Assembly: GCA_038380435.1 (NCBI GenBank)
Contig: JAWZYU010000005.1
Span: 32,386,001 to 32,450,000 of the forward strand
Reading direction: 5' to 3'
Source: Ryuthela nishihirai
Lineage: Eukaryota; Arthropoda; Arachnida; Araneae; Heptathelidae
Length of the DNA stretch: 64,000 bases
Numbering within the stretch: position 1 is the stretch's first letter; the number at the start of each line of letters is the position of its first letter. The notes beneath the pieces were generated by a model that saw only the letters and a list, made by a program, of their open reading frames with translations, was not told the DNA's origin and ran no database searches. Positions 23,530 to 34,896 of the stretch are shown here, piece by piece. The translations under genes were made by a program, and so were the position numbers.

Positions 23530-24060
23530 ACTCTTTTAATTGAACATTTGTTTTATGTGAGTTGTATTTGTATATATGTATATGCGATATTTATCAAAAT
23601 GAAAGAGACGAAGAGCGAAGAATTTTTCGTTAATATTGGGGTAATTTAGGGTTAAGTGAAATTTCGGCAGGAACAAGTGTTCTGAAGCGTATAAATCAGG
23701 GATAATACGAATAGAAGAGCTCGGCCCTAATTAATGAAGACAAAAATAATTATATGAATACGCACCTAACATGATCTCAACTGAAAGTAGATCAGCATAA
23801 GGCGAGAGAGTGTGGCCTATGTGTACTCGATCTAAGATTGCTTCTGTACCACAATACGGGGGTGAGGGAATTGCCTCCGTGCCCTTAATCTAGATGAGTC
23901 ATATCTTAATCTAGTATCGGTCATCCTTAATCTAGTATCGGTAATCCTTAATCTAGATATGAGTCTCACTCATATCTAGATTAAGGATGACCGTAGATTA
24001 AGTTCATTTTAATGCCCTTAATCTAAATTAATTAAATTTAATTAAATTAATTAAATTAAA
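23530..24060. other. flank of the 96-bp array with diverged units
   Basis: Around 23829-23900 lie diverged relatives of the 96-bp unit (GATTGCTTCTGTACC, GGTGAGGGAATTGCC). 23880-24010 repeats CCTTAATCTAG several times. No gene seen. Confidence 0.5.
23944..23988. repeat. perfect 21-bp inverted repeat, 3-nt loop
   Basis: Arm 23944-23964 contains CCTTAATCTAGATATGAGT. Its exact complement lies at 23968-23988, separated by CTC. Confidence 0.9.
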
Positions 24061-24087
24061 TCAGAATTGCCCCCATGTTCCCAATCG

Positions 24088-25120
24088 AAGGTGAGGGAGT
24101 TTCCTTGTGTCTTCAATCAAGGTGAAGAAGTTGCTTCTGCACCAAAATCTGAGATGGCAGAATTGCCCCATGTTCCCAATCGATGGTGAGGGAATTTCCT
24201 TGTGTCTTCGATCAAGGTGAAGAAGTTGCTTCTGCACCAAAATCTGAGATGACAGAATTGCCCCCATGTTCCCAATCGATGGTGAGGGAATTTCCTTGTG
24301 TCTTCAATCAAGGTGAAGAAGTTGCTTCTGCACCAATATCTGAGATGGCGGAATTGCCCCCATATTCCCAATCGATGGTGAGGGAATTTCCTTGTGTCTT
24401 CGATCAAGGTGAAGAAGTTGCTTCTGTACCAAAATCTGAGATGACAGAATTGCCCCCATGTTCCCAATCGATGGTGAGGGAATTTCCTTGTGTCTTCAAT
24501 CAAGGTGAAGAAGTTGCTTCTGCACCAAAATCTGAGGTGACAGAATTGCCCCCATGTTCCCAATCGAAGGTGAGGGAGTTTCCTTGTGTCTTCAATCAAG
24601 ATGAAGAAGTTGCTTCTGCACCAATATCTGAGATGGCGGAATTGTCCCCATGTTCCCAATCGATGGTGAGGGAATTTCCTTGTGTCTTCGATCAAGGTGA
24701 AGAAGTTGCTTCTGTACCAAAATCTGAGATGACAGAATTGCCCCCATGTTCCCAATCGATGGTGAGGGAATTTCCTTGTGTCTTCAATCAAGGTGAAGAA
24801 GTTGCTTCTGCACCAAAATCTGAGGTGACAGAATTGCCCCCATGTTCCCAATCGAAGGTGAGGGAGTTTCCTTGTGTCTTCAATCAAGATGAAGAAGTTG
24901 CTTCTGCACCAATATCTGAGATGGCGGAATTGTCCCCATGTTCCCAATCGATGGTGAGGGAATTTCCTTGTGTCTTCGATCAAGGTGAAGAAGTTGCTTC
25001 TGCACCAAAATCTGAGATGACGGAATTGTCCTCATGTTCCCAATCGAAGGTGAGGGAATTGCCCGTGTCTTCAATCAAGGTGAAGAAGTTAGTTCTGCAC
25101 CAAAAATCAGAGGTGAGATA
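24088..25120. repeat. 96-bp minisatellite open in both strands
   Basis: About 10.8 units of 96 bp (32 codons), starting near 24088, then 24183, 24279 and so on to 25047. Units 24375-24662 and 24663-24950 match as a block, a 288-bp higher-order repeat. Because 96 is divisible by three, a frame stays open on each strand (312 codons plus, 288 minus). The plus frame encodes units with VREFPCVF and EEVAS. Most differences between units change the amino acid, so there is no sign of purifying selection. The first unit has a 1-bp deletion and the last is frameshifted. A real product is doubtful. Confidence 0.92.
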
Positions 25121-25135
25121 ACTACCTCGTGTTCC

Positions 25136-25640
25136 CAATCTAAGGTTAGGGAATTACTTCCTTGCCCTAGTGTAAGGTAAGAGAGTTGCATCCATGCCTT
25201 ACTCTTCTTGTAGTGATCATTTATCACTGTGGGGAGCAGTTGTCTAATTAACTGCTGTAGCTGAACTCTGACGACGCCACATCGTCTTCACTAGATTAAA
25301 GTATGTTTATTTTGCAAGACTGAATACAAAATTTGCACACGACTACAATGTTAAGTTACAATTCACTAATCAAGGGATGCAGGCACCATACTGTTCTCCC
25401 CGGACCTCTTTCAGTTACACTAATGAACTCGTCACTGGAGCTAATGTTCTCACTCCCAACAGTTCTCCCACTTGCAGTCCCACTTCAGTCGTCTTGCTGA
25501 GGAAGGCTGACACTAACGACTTTCTTCGAGTTGGTCGAGAAGTGTCCTGTTCTCCTTCTGGAGGACTCCGCGTCCTTTTCCAGCTCACTCTGTCTCAATC
25601 TCTTTTGCCAGCCAATCACAGTAAGACGCATCTCGATTAT
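25136..25640. other. unique sequence, no gene recognised
   Basis: A 92-codon open frame (25377-25655, plus) has no recognisable domain. It runs into the Tc1-like end at 25642 and is not called. Confidence 0.4.
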
Positions 25641-25641
25641 A

Positions 25642-26060
25642 CACTATGTTGCTAAAAATATTGGGACACTTCTTATGTGAATGCATATCACACTTAAAAC
25701 AACTTTTCAAGTGAGATTTTTCATGGAAATATTTTGACGAACATAAATTGCAGATCTCAGTCAATTTATGTAAATAATTAATAAATTAATAATTAGCATA
25801 AATTGACTGAGATCTGCAATTTATGTAAATCTCGATTGATAAAGCTAATTAAAATAACAGCTCGAACATTAAATAAAACAATAATAATAATAAATGTTAA
25901 AAGAAATATTTTGCTAAGATGCAATTTTAAACGTTAATGTGAAGTTCTCGACAATTTTGAAGAAAAATAATTGGGACGAGCTTAATAACAACTTCTGTTG
26001 ATAAATGTTCTAGTTTAAAAAAACTTTAAGTGTTAAATAAATTTTTATTATAAATCGGGA
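25642..26060. mobile_element. possible Tc1-like non-autonomous element or fragment
   Basis: After TA, the sequence CACTATGTTGCTAAAAATAT followed by TGGGACAC has the form of a Tc1/mariner end. No matching right end was found, so the right boundary is arbitrary. Contains a perfect 29-bp inverted repeat. Confidence 0.4.
25742..25825. repeat. perfect 29-bp inverted repeat, 26-nt loop
   Basis: Arm 25742-25770 (contains TTGCAGATCTCAGTCAA) is exactly complementary to 25797-25825. The loop is only A/T plus one G and one C. Confidence 0.92.
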
Positions 26061-26127
26061 TTCGATATTGAGCGAAATCTTCAGTTTATCCTTCTCCCCC
26101 CCCTCCGTTTCTTTTTTTTTTGATTTG

Positions 26128-26330
26128 CAAAATTTTAGGACAGAGAAGAATCCTAGAAGCTACACCTAACCTTTGCAGGCCTTCTCATACAAGGACATGC
26201 TCTACTAAGACCGAAGTCATTGCTGATCACTGCCTCAGTTAGAGCTAACACAGCGCACAAAGTTTGCCTTGCTGGAATAGTCGCTAGTTCCCTAACCACT
26301 ATTGCCAGTTAAGGTTTTTCTCGTAACACA
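26128..26330 (-). mobile_element. SINE-C, probable tRNA-derived repeat
   Basis: Its complement matches 62405-62590, including GACTATTCCAGCAAGGCAAA, GCAATGACTTCGGT and TTCTCTGTCCTA, and ends in an A-rich tail. The head AATAGTGGTTAGGGAACTAG resembles a tRNA A-box region. The B box is degenerate. Confidence 0.65.
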
Positions 26331-26404
26331 TTTTTAATAGAAACTTATTTAAGAGGTTAAGAAACTTTAAATATGGAACTGACAATATTCAAATTACATG
26401 GAAG

Positions 26405-26902
26405 CAGGCTCATATCTAGAAAACATCTAGGAGTTGGGGGGGTGGGGGGCAAGAAACACAATCTAGCAGAAAAAATTTAAAGGGAGCTGGAATTTCAAAG
26501 CAGTATAATATTTTCCTCCTCCATGAGCCGTCCCGTGGCCGAGTGGTTAGCACGCTTGGCTACTGATCTAAGGAACCTAGGTTCGAGCCCCGGAAATGGC
26601 ATGGATGTGTGTGTGTCGTTTTTCTGCTGAGGTCCTGCCATCCTCTCAGATCTCCTACTGTGGCATATAAACTGACAGGCTCCTGTCAGACCTCTGTGGC
26701 AAACAGCTGCTTGAGGGGGTATTTATTTATTATTATTTATTTTACAGGTCTTTAAAAATATTTCTTAAAAATTTCATGAAATATAAATAAGTGTAATATT
26801 TTTGCTTCTATTATTATTATAATAATAAAATAGCTAATAAGTTATTAGTATTCTGAAGAGGGGGGTGCATTGACCCCCTTGACTCCCCCCTAGCTAAAGC
26901 TG
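26405..26902. mobile_element. hAT-like non-autonomous element carrying SINE-B
   Basis: Left end CAGGCTCATATCTAG and right end, read inward, CAGCTTTAGCTAGGGGGG. Both flanks of its internal SINE-B align with those of 49694-50065 (TTTTTGCTTCTATTA against TTTTGCCTCTATTA). No clear TSD here, so identification rests on that second copy. Confidence 0.6.
26527..26740 (+). mobile_element. SINE-B, full length, inside a hAT-like element
   Basis: Head GCCGTCCCGTGGCCGAGTGG to an ATTT-repeat tail. No separate TSD seen. Confidence 0.9.
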
Positions 26903-28137
26903 GAACCTTTATAGTGTATATTAGGTAACCTTAATAATGCAGTTCAACGAACATAGTGTAGCTGAATGTAGTCTCCTGAGTTGCCAACTCTTACTTCGTT
27001 AATGAGAAAGCGTGGACTGGGATTTTTCTGATAATCGTTTTAATGAAAGTGGGGAAAACGCGAAATCTTTGTACACAAATATTTTTTATCTTTAAAGTCA
27101 ACAACTGAGAGTGTTGTTGATACTTCTTACATTGTAAGTAGTTAGATGCAGAACGGTATCGAAGCTTAAACCTAAACTATATTTTTTGTAAGCTTCTTGT
27201 TCGCTTGTAAGCTAAATGATAGTTTAGAAGGAAAATAATCAACATTTTAAAGTCGTTCATTCATTTCGAATCGAATGCTATCCATGGACCATGACTAAAA
27301 TCTTTTGTCCACATCATGTTTCCGAAGCAATAGTACTGGACCCAGGGTGGTGGGAGAGCTACAAAAAACTATCAATGTCATATGATGCATTTGGTCATTC
27401 GATTTCCCAAAATTGAATTATTAGAACAATAATCTTTTAAGCGAAGGAGTTTTGAAATTCTGGAATTTCTGGACTCCCTCGCATGAGAACTCTCCTCGCC
27501 TAAGAATTCTAATATTTCATTAATATTATCGATAGGGTTCCAATTTATATTCGCATTTATTTTGTTTCCCTTTAGATCAGGACAGTCCATCCCAAACTCA
27601 TTGAAGAGGAATTCAAGAAACTGAAAATATATACTCTGAAAGAGAAGCAGGAGAAAATTCTCAACTTAAAAACGAAAACGTGCATTTCAGAGGAATTTGA
27701 AAAAAAAAACTTCTCTTAAGGAATCAACAAAATATCTTGATTAGAAACAAGAATATACATTTTTAATTAGTATTAGGAATTGGTAAAAATCATTTGTTAT
27801 GCACCTAAATATGTTTGGTCGAATAATTGGAAAAAATGAGTCAGATTCTGTATATTTTGTTGCGTGTGTTTTATGAGTCTCAGATTGAGTGGGCCTGCTT
27901 TTAGATGGTCAACATGTCTGTTCGTATTGTTCATAATCAATTCACGAATATTGCCACTCAGCAGTAATTTTAAAATTCCAAAGGGTTCTGATCCTACCAG
28001 ATTTGGTTGGACCATGAAATGTCACAAAAATCACGTCCTCTATCATCAGTTTATAGCAGTGTCTCGCAATCTGTGTGCCGCGAGAGATTTTCAAATTGAC
28101 ACTAGATATTTCAAAGATTTCATTTTGACATCACTAG
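26903..28137. other. unique AT-rich sequence, no gene recognised
   Basis: Open frames are short and without motifs. The start of the 134-codon frame at 27864-28268 is unique, but its end is SINE-A sequence. Confidence 0.4.
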
Positions 28138-28296
28138 TCCTCCCGTCAAGGCCATCCAGCGTGTTCTTTAACGTGCATAGGGTATGGCTCTCCCTCACAC
28201 GGGGCCACGGCTTAACGTCCCATCCGACGGACGGCGGCCTTTCCAAGCCCATTGGTGTCCCCTACTGACCGTGGGCAGGGCAGGAAATTTTGCGGA
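28138..28296 (-). mobile_element. SINE-A, internal fragment
   Basis: Central block from CCTCCCGTCAAGGCCATCC to AAATTTTGCGGA. Both the tail and the tRNA-like head are missing. Confidence 0.85.
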
Positions 28297-28297
28297 C

Positions 28298-28516
28298 TTT
28301 AACTTATCTTAAGACATATTGTTTATTAAAATCATATTGAAAAAGTTATTGAGCTCTGAATGTGATTTTCTGTTGAGATGACATGAAAAATAAAAAAAAA
28401 ATAAATACCCCCTCAAGCAGCTGCTTGCCACAGAGGTCTGACAGGAGCCTGTCAGTTTATATGTCACAGTAGAAGGTCTGAGAGGATGGCAAGTCCATTT
28501 TTCTGTCCAGCACCTG
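28298..28516. mobile_element. right half of the 552-bp fold-back family
   Basis: Matches the right arm of 12241-12792 (TTGAGATGACATGAAA, CCATTTTTCTGTCC) and ends CAGCACCTG followed by TA. A SINE-B fragment splits it. Confidence 0.75.
28388..28493 (-). mobile_element. SINE-B, 5'-truncated
   Basis: Tail AAATAAATACCCCC to GAGAGGATGGCA; the tRNA-like head is missing. Inserted in the fold-back element. Confidence 0.88.
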
Positions 28517-30641
28517 TAGGTTTCCATTGGAGAGTATTTCAGTGGATTTAATTGCTCTAATGAAAATTCTTAACATAGTTCCGAGATGTAATAACGGTTT
28601 TAATAAGATATGGTACGAGCTTCAAGTAATACGAGTTATGAGTTTCTAAAGCATATTATTTTTTCTTAATTAACTATGTATGTTAGCTCAGATAAAGTTA
28701 CAGTAAATGTAATTACGTATGACTAATTATATTTCTGTTGGCGATTTCTGTTATCTTCTGAGCTGGTCGCTGCATCAGCGTTAATATCATGGAATGGAGA
28801 GAATAATAACATAAGGTATATGAATGACGTAGCCAAAGTAATTATTTTAGTTATATTTTACTTAAATGAAAAATATATTAGATTACATTCTTCTTAAATA
28901 TGAAAATGATTCAGTTAGTGCATCTCATATCCAGCAGGGTAGAGAGATCAATTGGAATGGGGAGATAAAATGTTTAAAATGATGCAGATATTAGAACGCA
29001 ACACCATTCCAAAAATTATTACTCATGTAAATATCCCAAATATATATATGATATTGGTGCATTTTATGTCACATGTGCGTCGGCAGAAATTTTTCCTGGG
29101 GGTGACAGAAGTTTCTCAGGGGGTGGCTAAAACTAATCAATGTTTCAAAATAGAAATATTTAGATTGAGCCGTTAGTTAACAGGCATAGTAACGAATGCA
29201 GCAAACATGCATACAATTTACCATAATACAACTAAGTATACCCAAAAACTAACAAAAAAATAAAGCAAAAATTATTATTAATGAAAAATACACGTAAAAA
29301 TGTGTTTTTCTATTAACAAGTAAAAAGAAATGATATACTTCCGAAAACAACAACAACAACAAAAAAAAATCAAGATTATATTTTGTTAAGGAAAGAACAT
29401 TGGTTTTTTTGATACTCCTGATATTCAAAATAATTTTTCGATCTACTTTCTAGGGAAAAACTATCTCACTTGGCCCCCTCCCCTCCCCCACCCTCCCACG
29501 ACCATGATTATGTAAAATATTTCATATTTTTCTTTATTTTCAGAATATCAAAGCGTAAATAACAGGTTCATTATTCATTTCATGTGGGTAACTGTCTCTA
29601 CTATTCAAACGTTGCTTCCGCGCGCGCGTCGCCACTGTTCATAACTATACACCTCCATATTTGCTTCTTCCAATTCCTCAGAGCGAGCAAACTAAATGCC
29701 ATAGAGCGGGTGGCATTCGTCTTACACCTACTTGACCTCACAGACAATTTAGTGGGCAGTACTTATAGTATTTCACTTCAAACTGAGAACCTGTGACGTG
29801 AGAAGTAGTTATCTGGCCACAGTAAGTCAGAAACGCAAGATAACCCTCCGCTGGAATGATTTATTCGGTGTCATCCACCTCACCTTGTTGCTGAGGGGTT
29901 GCACCTGTACCTACCGTAGCGACTTCATTTGTGGCGTCAGCAACAGTTGTGTAAGCAATCTGTGAACACAGCAAGTCCCGCCATTTTCATCACTCAGGTG
30001 GCCTTCGCAGGGGCTCTGTGGCCTGCTTGCACATTCTCCTCACATATGCGGGTTGAACACTTTTCAGCGTGTGGTCCGAGGGGTGCATATTGATCAGATT
30101 CTGCCTCGCCCTCGTAGGTGAAACCCGACTGGTAATGAAGTGGTCGTTCTTAGAGCTGATTCGTGATAGATTCTCGACTAGGAGGTTGATCAGTTCTTTC
30201 AATATAATAGGTGGAAACGTGTAAGGTGAGAAAAGAAGAAAAGCTTCGGATTTTCTTCGATGCAAACAGAAAAATGAATTCGGTAGGAATCAATTGCGAA
30301 TAATATAAGGGATTTAAGATATCAGTTTATCTTATGGATGACAGTGACATGAATACGATGACAAGACGTGAATTTGTTATTGAGTTAAGTCAAAGTTACC
30401 TCTTTATATTCGGAGCGTTTCTGAGAATGCAACAAAATAGGGTGATTTAAATTCTTAAAAAAATGAAAGAAATTGAGAATTTTTTTAAAGTCTAAATTGT
30501 AACTATTTTCATAAATTTAACTGGCAATACTGAGATGTTGTGATCTTTATCACTGTCATGTTAACTTAGAGGACTTTAGGTAAAAATAATATTTTTATTT
30601 GTTTAGAATTCATTAAAAAAATTAGAAGTTCTGCAAAACCA
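28517..30641. other. unique sequence, no gene recognised
   Basis: 29075-29130 and 29460-29500 (GGGGGTGACAG, CCCCCTCCCC) could be ends of a degraded hAT-like repeat. Open frames at 29584-29796 and 29990-30265 show no motif. Confidence 0.35.
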
Positions 30642-30652
30642 TCAACTGCAAG

Positions 30653-31039
30653 TTGGGTTGGGTTGTTTTACCTCTGAGCGGAAGTTTTTTGCACACCATG
30701 GGCTAAATGGCCAGGTCATATGGACCCCGAAGGCTCAGAGAAGGTTGGGGGACGGGACCCACTGGAACAGCTGTTTGGAGACAGATGGTAGCCTCCCGTC
30801 AAGGCCATCCAGCGTGTTCTTTAACGGGCACAGGGTATGGCTCTCCCGCACACGGGGCCACGGCTTAACGTCCCATCCGACGGACGGCGGCCTTTCCAAA
30901 CCCATCGGTGTCCCCTACTGATCGTGGGCAGGCGGGGAATTTTGCGGAGATAAATCTCAATGATGACCCAGCTGGGACTCGAACCTGGGAACTACAGATT
31001 ACGAGCCTGGCGCGCTATCGACTGAGCCACCCCCGCCCC
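30653..31039 (-). mobile_element. SINE-A, full length
   Basis: Perfect TSD TCAACTGCAAG (30642-30652 and 31040-31050). Confidence 0.95.
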
Positions 31040-31147
31040 TCAACTGCAAGTAAACGTATTTGTTGTTTACCAGAAAAATCAGCTCACACTGACAAAGGAG
31101 GTTTTTGGACGAAGCAGCTGAATTTCTATGCAAACAACCTGTTTGCA

Positions 31148-31536
31148 CAAAGGGTTTGGTTATTTTATCTTTGAACGGCACTTTTTTTGCACAAAATATG
31201 CAAAATGACCAGGTCACAAAGACCCCGAGGATTCAGAGAAGGTTGGGGGAGGGGATCCACTGGACAGCTGCTGGGTGGTAGATGGTAGCCTCCCGTGAAG
31301 GTCATCCAATGTTTTCTTTGACATGCACAGTCTGTGTCTCTCCTGCAGAAGGGCCGGGCTTAACGTTCCAACTGATGGACGGTGGCATATCCAAGCCCAT
31401 CGGTATCCCCTATTGACCGAGGGCAAGGAGAGGAGTTTTGCGGAGATAAATCTCAACGCTGGCCCAATTGAGACTCGAACCTGGGAGTCTGCAGATTACG
31501 AGCCTGGCGCGCTACCGACTGATCCACCCTCGCATC
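31148..31536 (-). mobile_element. SINE-A, full length, diverged
   Basis: All parts from tail to head are recognisable, with many substitutions. No TSD resolved. Confidence 0.88.
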
Positions 31537-31539
31537 CCC

Positions 31540-33009
31540 TTGTTTTTAATAAGTGACAGAAGAGTACCTCTGAGGCGCATCATCGAAACTGACCTTGCAC
31601 AGTACACAAAGCTTGGCGCTGTGACACACACAAAAAGTGGTTCATTATAGAGGAAAGTTTTGAGCACCCATTCGGGCCATACTAACATATCACTGCACGA
31701 AAATCTCGTCCCCGTTTCTGTTTCCTACTGTATCTGTTGATGTGTCGTTACAAATATCACAAGCCAGATAAAGCCACTATTCCGAACATTAAGCTATTAG
31801 GGAAACCACATCATTAGTACCTGTTTCGTTAAGTTAATTAGCAATTTAAATATTATTTGATGAATTATCAAAACATAAGTGGAACCTCTAATTGGTAATT
31901 ATTGCAGCCAAGCATGCCAACGTAACGTAAGTTGAAATTAGTCCTCTAATGAGAACTTTTTGCTATTTACGAAGCGCGCCTTAAGTGCAGACAATTAACT
32001 TCGTATCCTTCTCAATGGTTTCAGGTTTAGATTAACCAGACAATAGCAACTTCGCAGCCTACAAAAGACTTAGCAAAAGAGCACATCCCATTCCCTCTTG
32101 TCTAAAATCTTCCGTCCTCTGTTTGTACAAGACTTGTCTTTCTGCCTCCTCCTCCTCTGCATCCCGTTTATACTCCAGAGCTACTCCTCTTCCGAAGCCG
32201 GTATCGTAAGCGCAGAGGCACAAGATTCCGCAAATGTGGCCCAACTCCGCTCTGGATGAAATTGCTGCGTCTCTCTCTCTCAGCCCCCTACTTCACGCGA
32301 TCTTCGTGGAGCAGCGACCGGCCTTATGCAAATACCAGGTGCACGAGGAGCACAGATAATTACATTTCTGCGGCTACTTCTGAGTTCAGCTTTAATTACG
32401 AGCGTTTGTTCTGCTCGGCGGATTGAGGATGCTTACCAAGTTGCAGATTTCTCTCTTCTTCCCCTCCCTTGCTCTCCCCATGTTACGTGTCTGCTAATTT
32501 TGTTAGCTATAACTTTTCCCTTTTGCGTGCTTTCCCCAATTTCCTGTGCTCTCCCACCGCTGGCAGGTGCGGGCTGGAGTATACCACAGGAATGGCCGTC
32601 GCATTAGTTTGCCCGGCGAGGTATGAACTTCCTTCTATAGCTTCCGTACACAGATTGCTTAAAAGTAACTAGATGATCATGACTTTGGAATGCAGCTACG
32701 GTATTAAGAAGCGTTTCTCGTACCTAGGGAGGCTTTCTGAGGCCTGCCACAGGTGTTGAGAGACAACATCAAAATGAAAATTACCACATGTAGGGAGAGA
32801 GAAAAGGGAAACCCTTATGAGAAGCACCTAGACAAGATAATGTAAGAGTCATTTTCCTAATAGGAACACTTTCCGAATTGCAATAGTGGCGTCTATTAAT
32901 TTATTTACGTATTCACAAGCAGTAATTGAGTGCTCCTCATTTGCATAGCGTGTCTGTCGACTTGGAGACTTATGAGGTTACTCAGGATACTTCTAGAATT
33001 CTCATGAAT
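31540..33009. other. unique region, no exon recognised
   Basis: 31790-32000 contains several homeodomain-like TAATTA/AATTA cores. 32070-32290 is richer in GC, with a TCTC run. Open frames at 32326-32607 and 32059-32244 have no motif. Confidence 0.35.
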
Positions 33010-33021
33010 GATAGGCCAATG

Positions 33022-33404
33022 TTGGGTTGTTTTACCTCTGAGCTGCACTTTTTTGCACACCATGGGCTAAATGGCCAGGTCACATGGACCTCGAAGGCTC
33101 AGAGAAGGTTGGGGGAGGGGACCCACTGGAACAGCTGTTGTGAGGCAGATGGTAGCTTGCCGTCAAGGCCACCCAGCTTGTTCTTTAACGTGCACAGGGT
33201 ATGGTTCTCCAGCAGACAGGCCACAATTTAATGTCCCATCCGACGGACGGCGGCCTTTCCAAGCCCATCGGTATCCCCTACTGACCGTGGGCAGGGCGGG
33301 GAATTTTTTGCGGAGATAAATCTCAACGCTGACCCAGCTGGGACTCGAACCTGGGAACTACAGATTACGAGCCTGGCGCGCTACCGACTGAGCCACCCCC
33401 GCCC
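33022..33404 (-). mobile_element. SINE-A, full length
   Basis: Perfect TSD GATAGGCCAATG (33010-33021 and 33405-33416). Confidence 0.95.
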
Positions 33405-33424
33405 GATAGGCCAATGACTTACCT

Positions 33425-33515
33425 GTCTAACTGGCGACTGTCATATGTACGAGAACTGTCAAAGCGTTAACTGCGCAATATCCTAGCCTCCCCACGTGAC
33501 ACCGGCAATGAGTAA
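33425..33515 (-). repeat. SINE-D-like repeat
   Basis: The complement contains ATTGCGCAGTTAACGC and GACAGTTCTCG, matching 10262-10335 and the copy near 16030. Confidence 0.45.
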
Positions 33516-33519
33516 ATAA

Positions 33520-34205
33520 TTTTATAAAAATCGTTAAGTTTCAAAATTGTTCATAAACTGCCTAATTTAGAGGTTAAACAAGAAACTAGCAGTTAACAAT
33601 CGTAATATGTTAAAGTTAGAATTACCGTGGTTATAACTTTAAAAAGTTTGAAAGCCATTCCAGTAGGGCTACAGATCATGCTGATGCGTTTCGCTTTCTG
33701 TATCTTCCACATTTTCTCTTATTAAGATAATGTTCTCTTTAACGTAGTTAGGTTCTAAGAACAAAGTTTTCACGGTAAAGCACTCTTTTCTGTACCATTG
33801 TATATTTACTATCTTTCTTGAGATGTTATACGAATTTAAACTGATATTAGCGTTTTGCGGGTTAAGTTATTTCATCCCCTCGTTCCTTAAAACTACTTTG
33901 AGAGTGAATAAATATATTCCCATTATTTAATTCTATAAATGATATAGTACACTATGCTATAAAAAGTGGCCATATATTTCTAGGTTATATGCATAGAAAG
34001 CTACATCCAAAGTTTCGCAAATAAGTATTTTTTTTAATGAAAAAAATGTTACTGGAGGAAAATTGAAGATCTCACTCAAAGCAATCTAACTAGCTGTTTT
34101 CCGCACTTTACCTTTAATGTTTAAAGATTTATAGAAGCTAAAACGTTTAAATGTAACTTTTGCTATTTTTGAAAATTTACTTCAAAAGATTAAATCAGCT
34201 GTTAT
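33520..34205. other. unique AT-rich sequence with a Tc1-like end
   Basis: TA followed by CACTATGCTATAAAAAGTGG at about 33950 resembles the ends at 10583 and 25642. No right end found and no gene seen. Confidence 0.4.
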
Positions 34206-34209
34206 AACT

Positions 34210-34485
34210 TGGGTTAGGTTATTTTACCTCTGAGCATTACCTTTTTGCAACTATGTGCTAAATTGCCGGGTCATAAAGACCCCAAGGGCTCAGAGAAGGT
34301 TGGAGGAAGGGAATCCACTGGACAGTTGTTAGGAGACAGATGGAAATCTCCGTCAAGGCCATCCAGCGTTTTTTCTCCTAATCACACGGACCACAGCATA
34401 ACGTCCCATTCGATGAAAGGCGGCCTTTCGCAGCCCAACGGTGTCTTCTTTCTCACGGAGTTTAGCGGTGATAAATGTTATCTCT
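34210..34485 (-). mobile_element. SINE-A, old diverged copy
   Basis: Tail and central domain recognisable (GGTCATAAAGACCCCAAGGG, CCATCCAGCGTT). The tRNA-like head is lost. Confidence 0.8.
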
Positions 34486-34530
34486 TTCTAGAGGGACAGA
34501 TAAACTTCTGTGTATATGAAGAATGAGGTA

Positions 34531-34735
34531 CAGTCGCTCAAAAAAGTAAGGCAAAGATTTTTATTGCAAAAAATATCTGGCAACGTTTTTTTAAAAAAAA
34601 TCAGTGATCTGGCAACCTTTGTGTCACGTGACACGAAGGTTGCCAGATCACTTATTTCTAAAAAAAATCGTTTCCATATATTTTTCAGAATTCTGTAATC
34701 AACCATAGTATTCGGATACTTTTTGTGAGCGACTG
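34531..34735. mobile_element. fold-back Tc1/mariner-type MITE
   Basis: TA on both sides. Ends CAGTCGCTCAAAAAAGTA and its complement. Near-perfect hairpin around GTGTCACGTGACAC. Same family as 4558-4787. The left arm has lost part of the CCGAACACTATGG segment. Confidence 0.9.
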
Positions 34736-34896
34736 TACCATATTTACTCGAATATATGGAATTATATATACAAAATAAAGGTTTTTCTTTTGCACTTTGC
34801 TCTCATTCAGCATTACAGTTCATCTGGTAGCTGTTAATGAAGTAAGCATCAGCAGCCCTTTTTGTTTTTTCCGCAGAATACAATATTCAGGTGCAT

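Noticed and set aside
24117..24983. Minus-strand 288-codon open frame
   Set aside because: An effect of the 96-bp period being a multiple of three. The plus strand is equally open.
29075..29500. Possible third hAT-like element
   Set aside because: G/C-run flanks recall the elements at 26405 and 49694, but no inverted ends or TSD could be confirmed.
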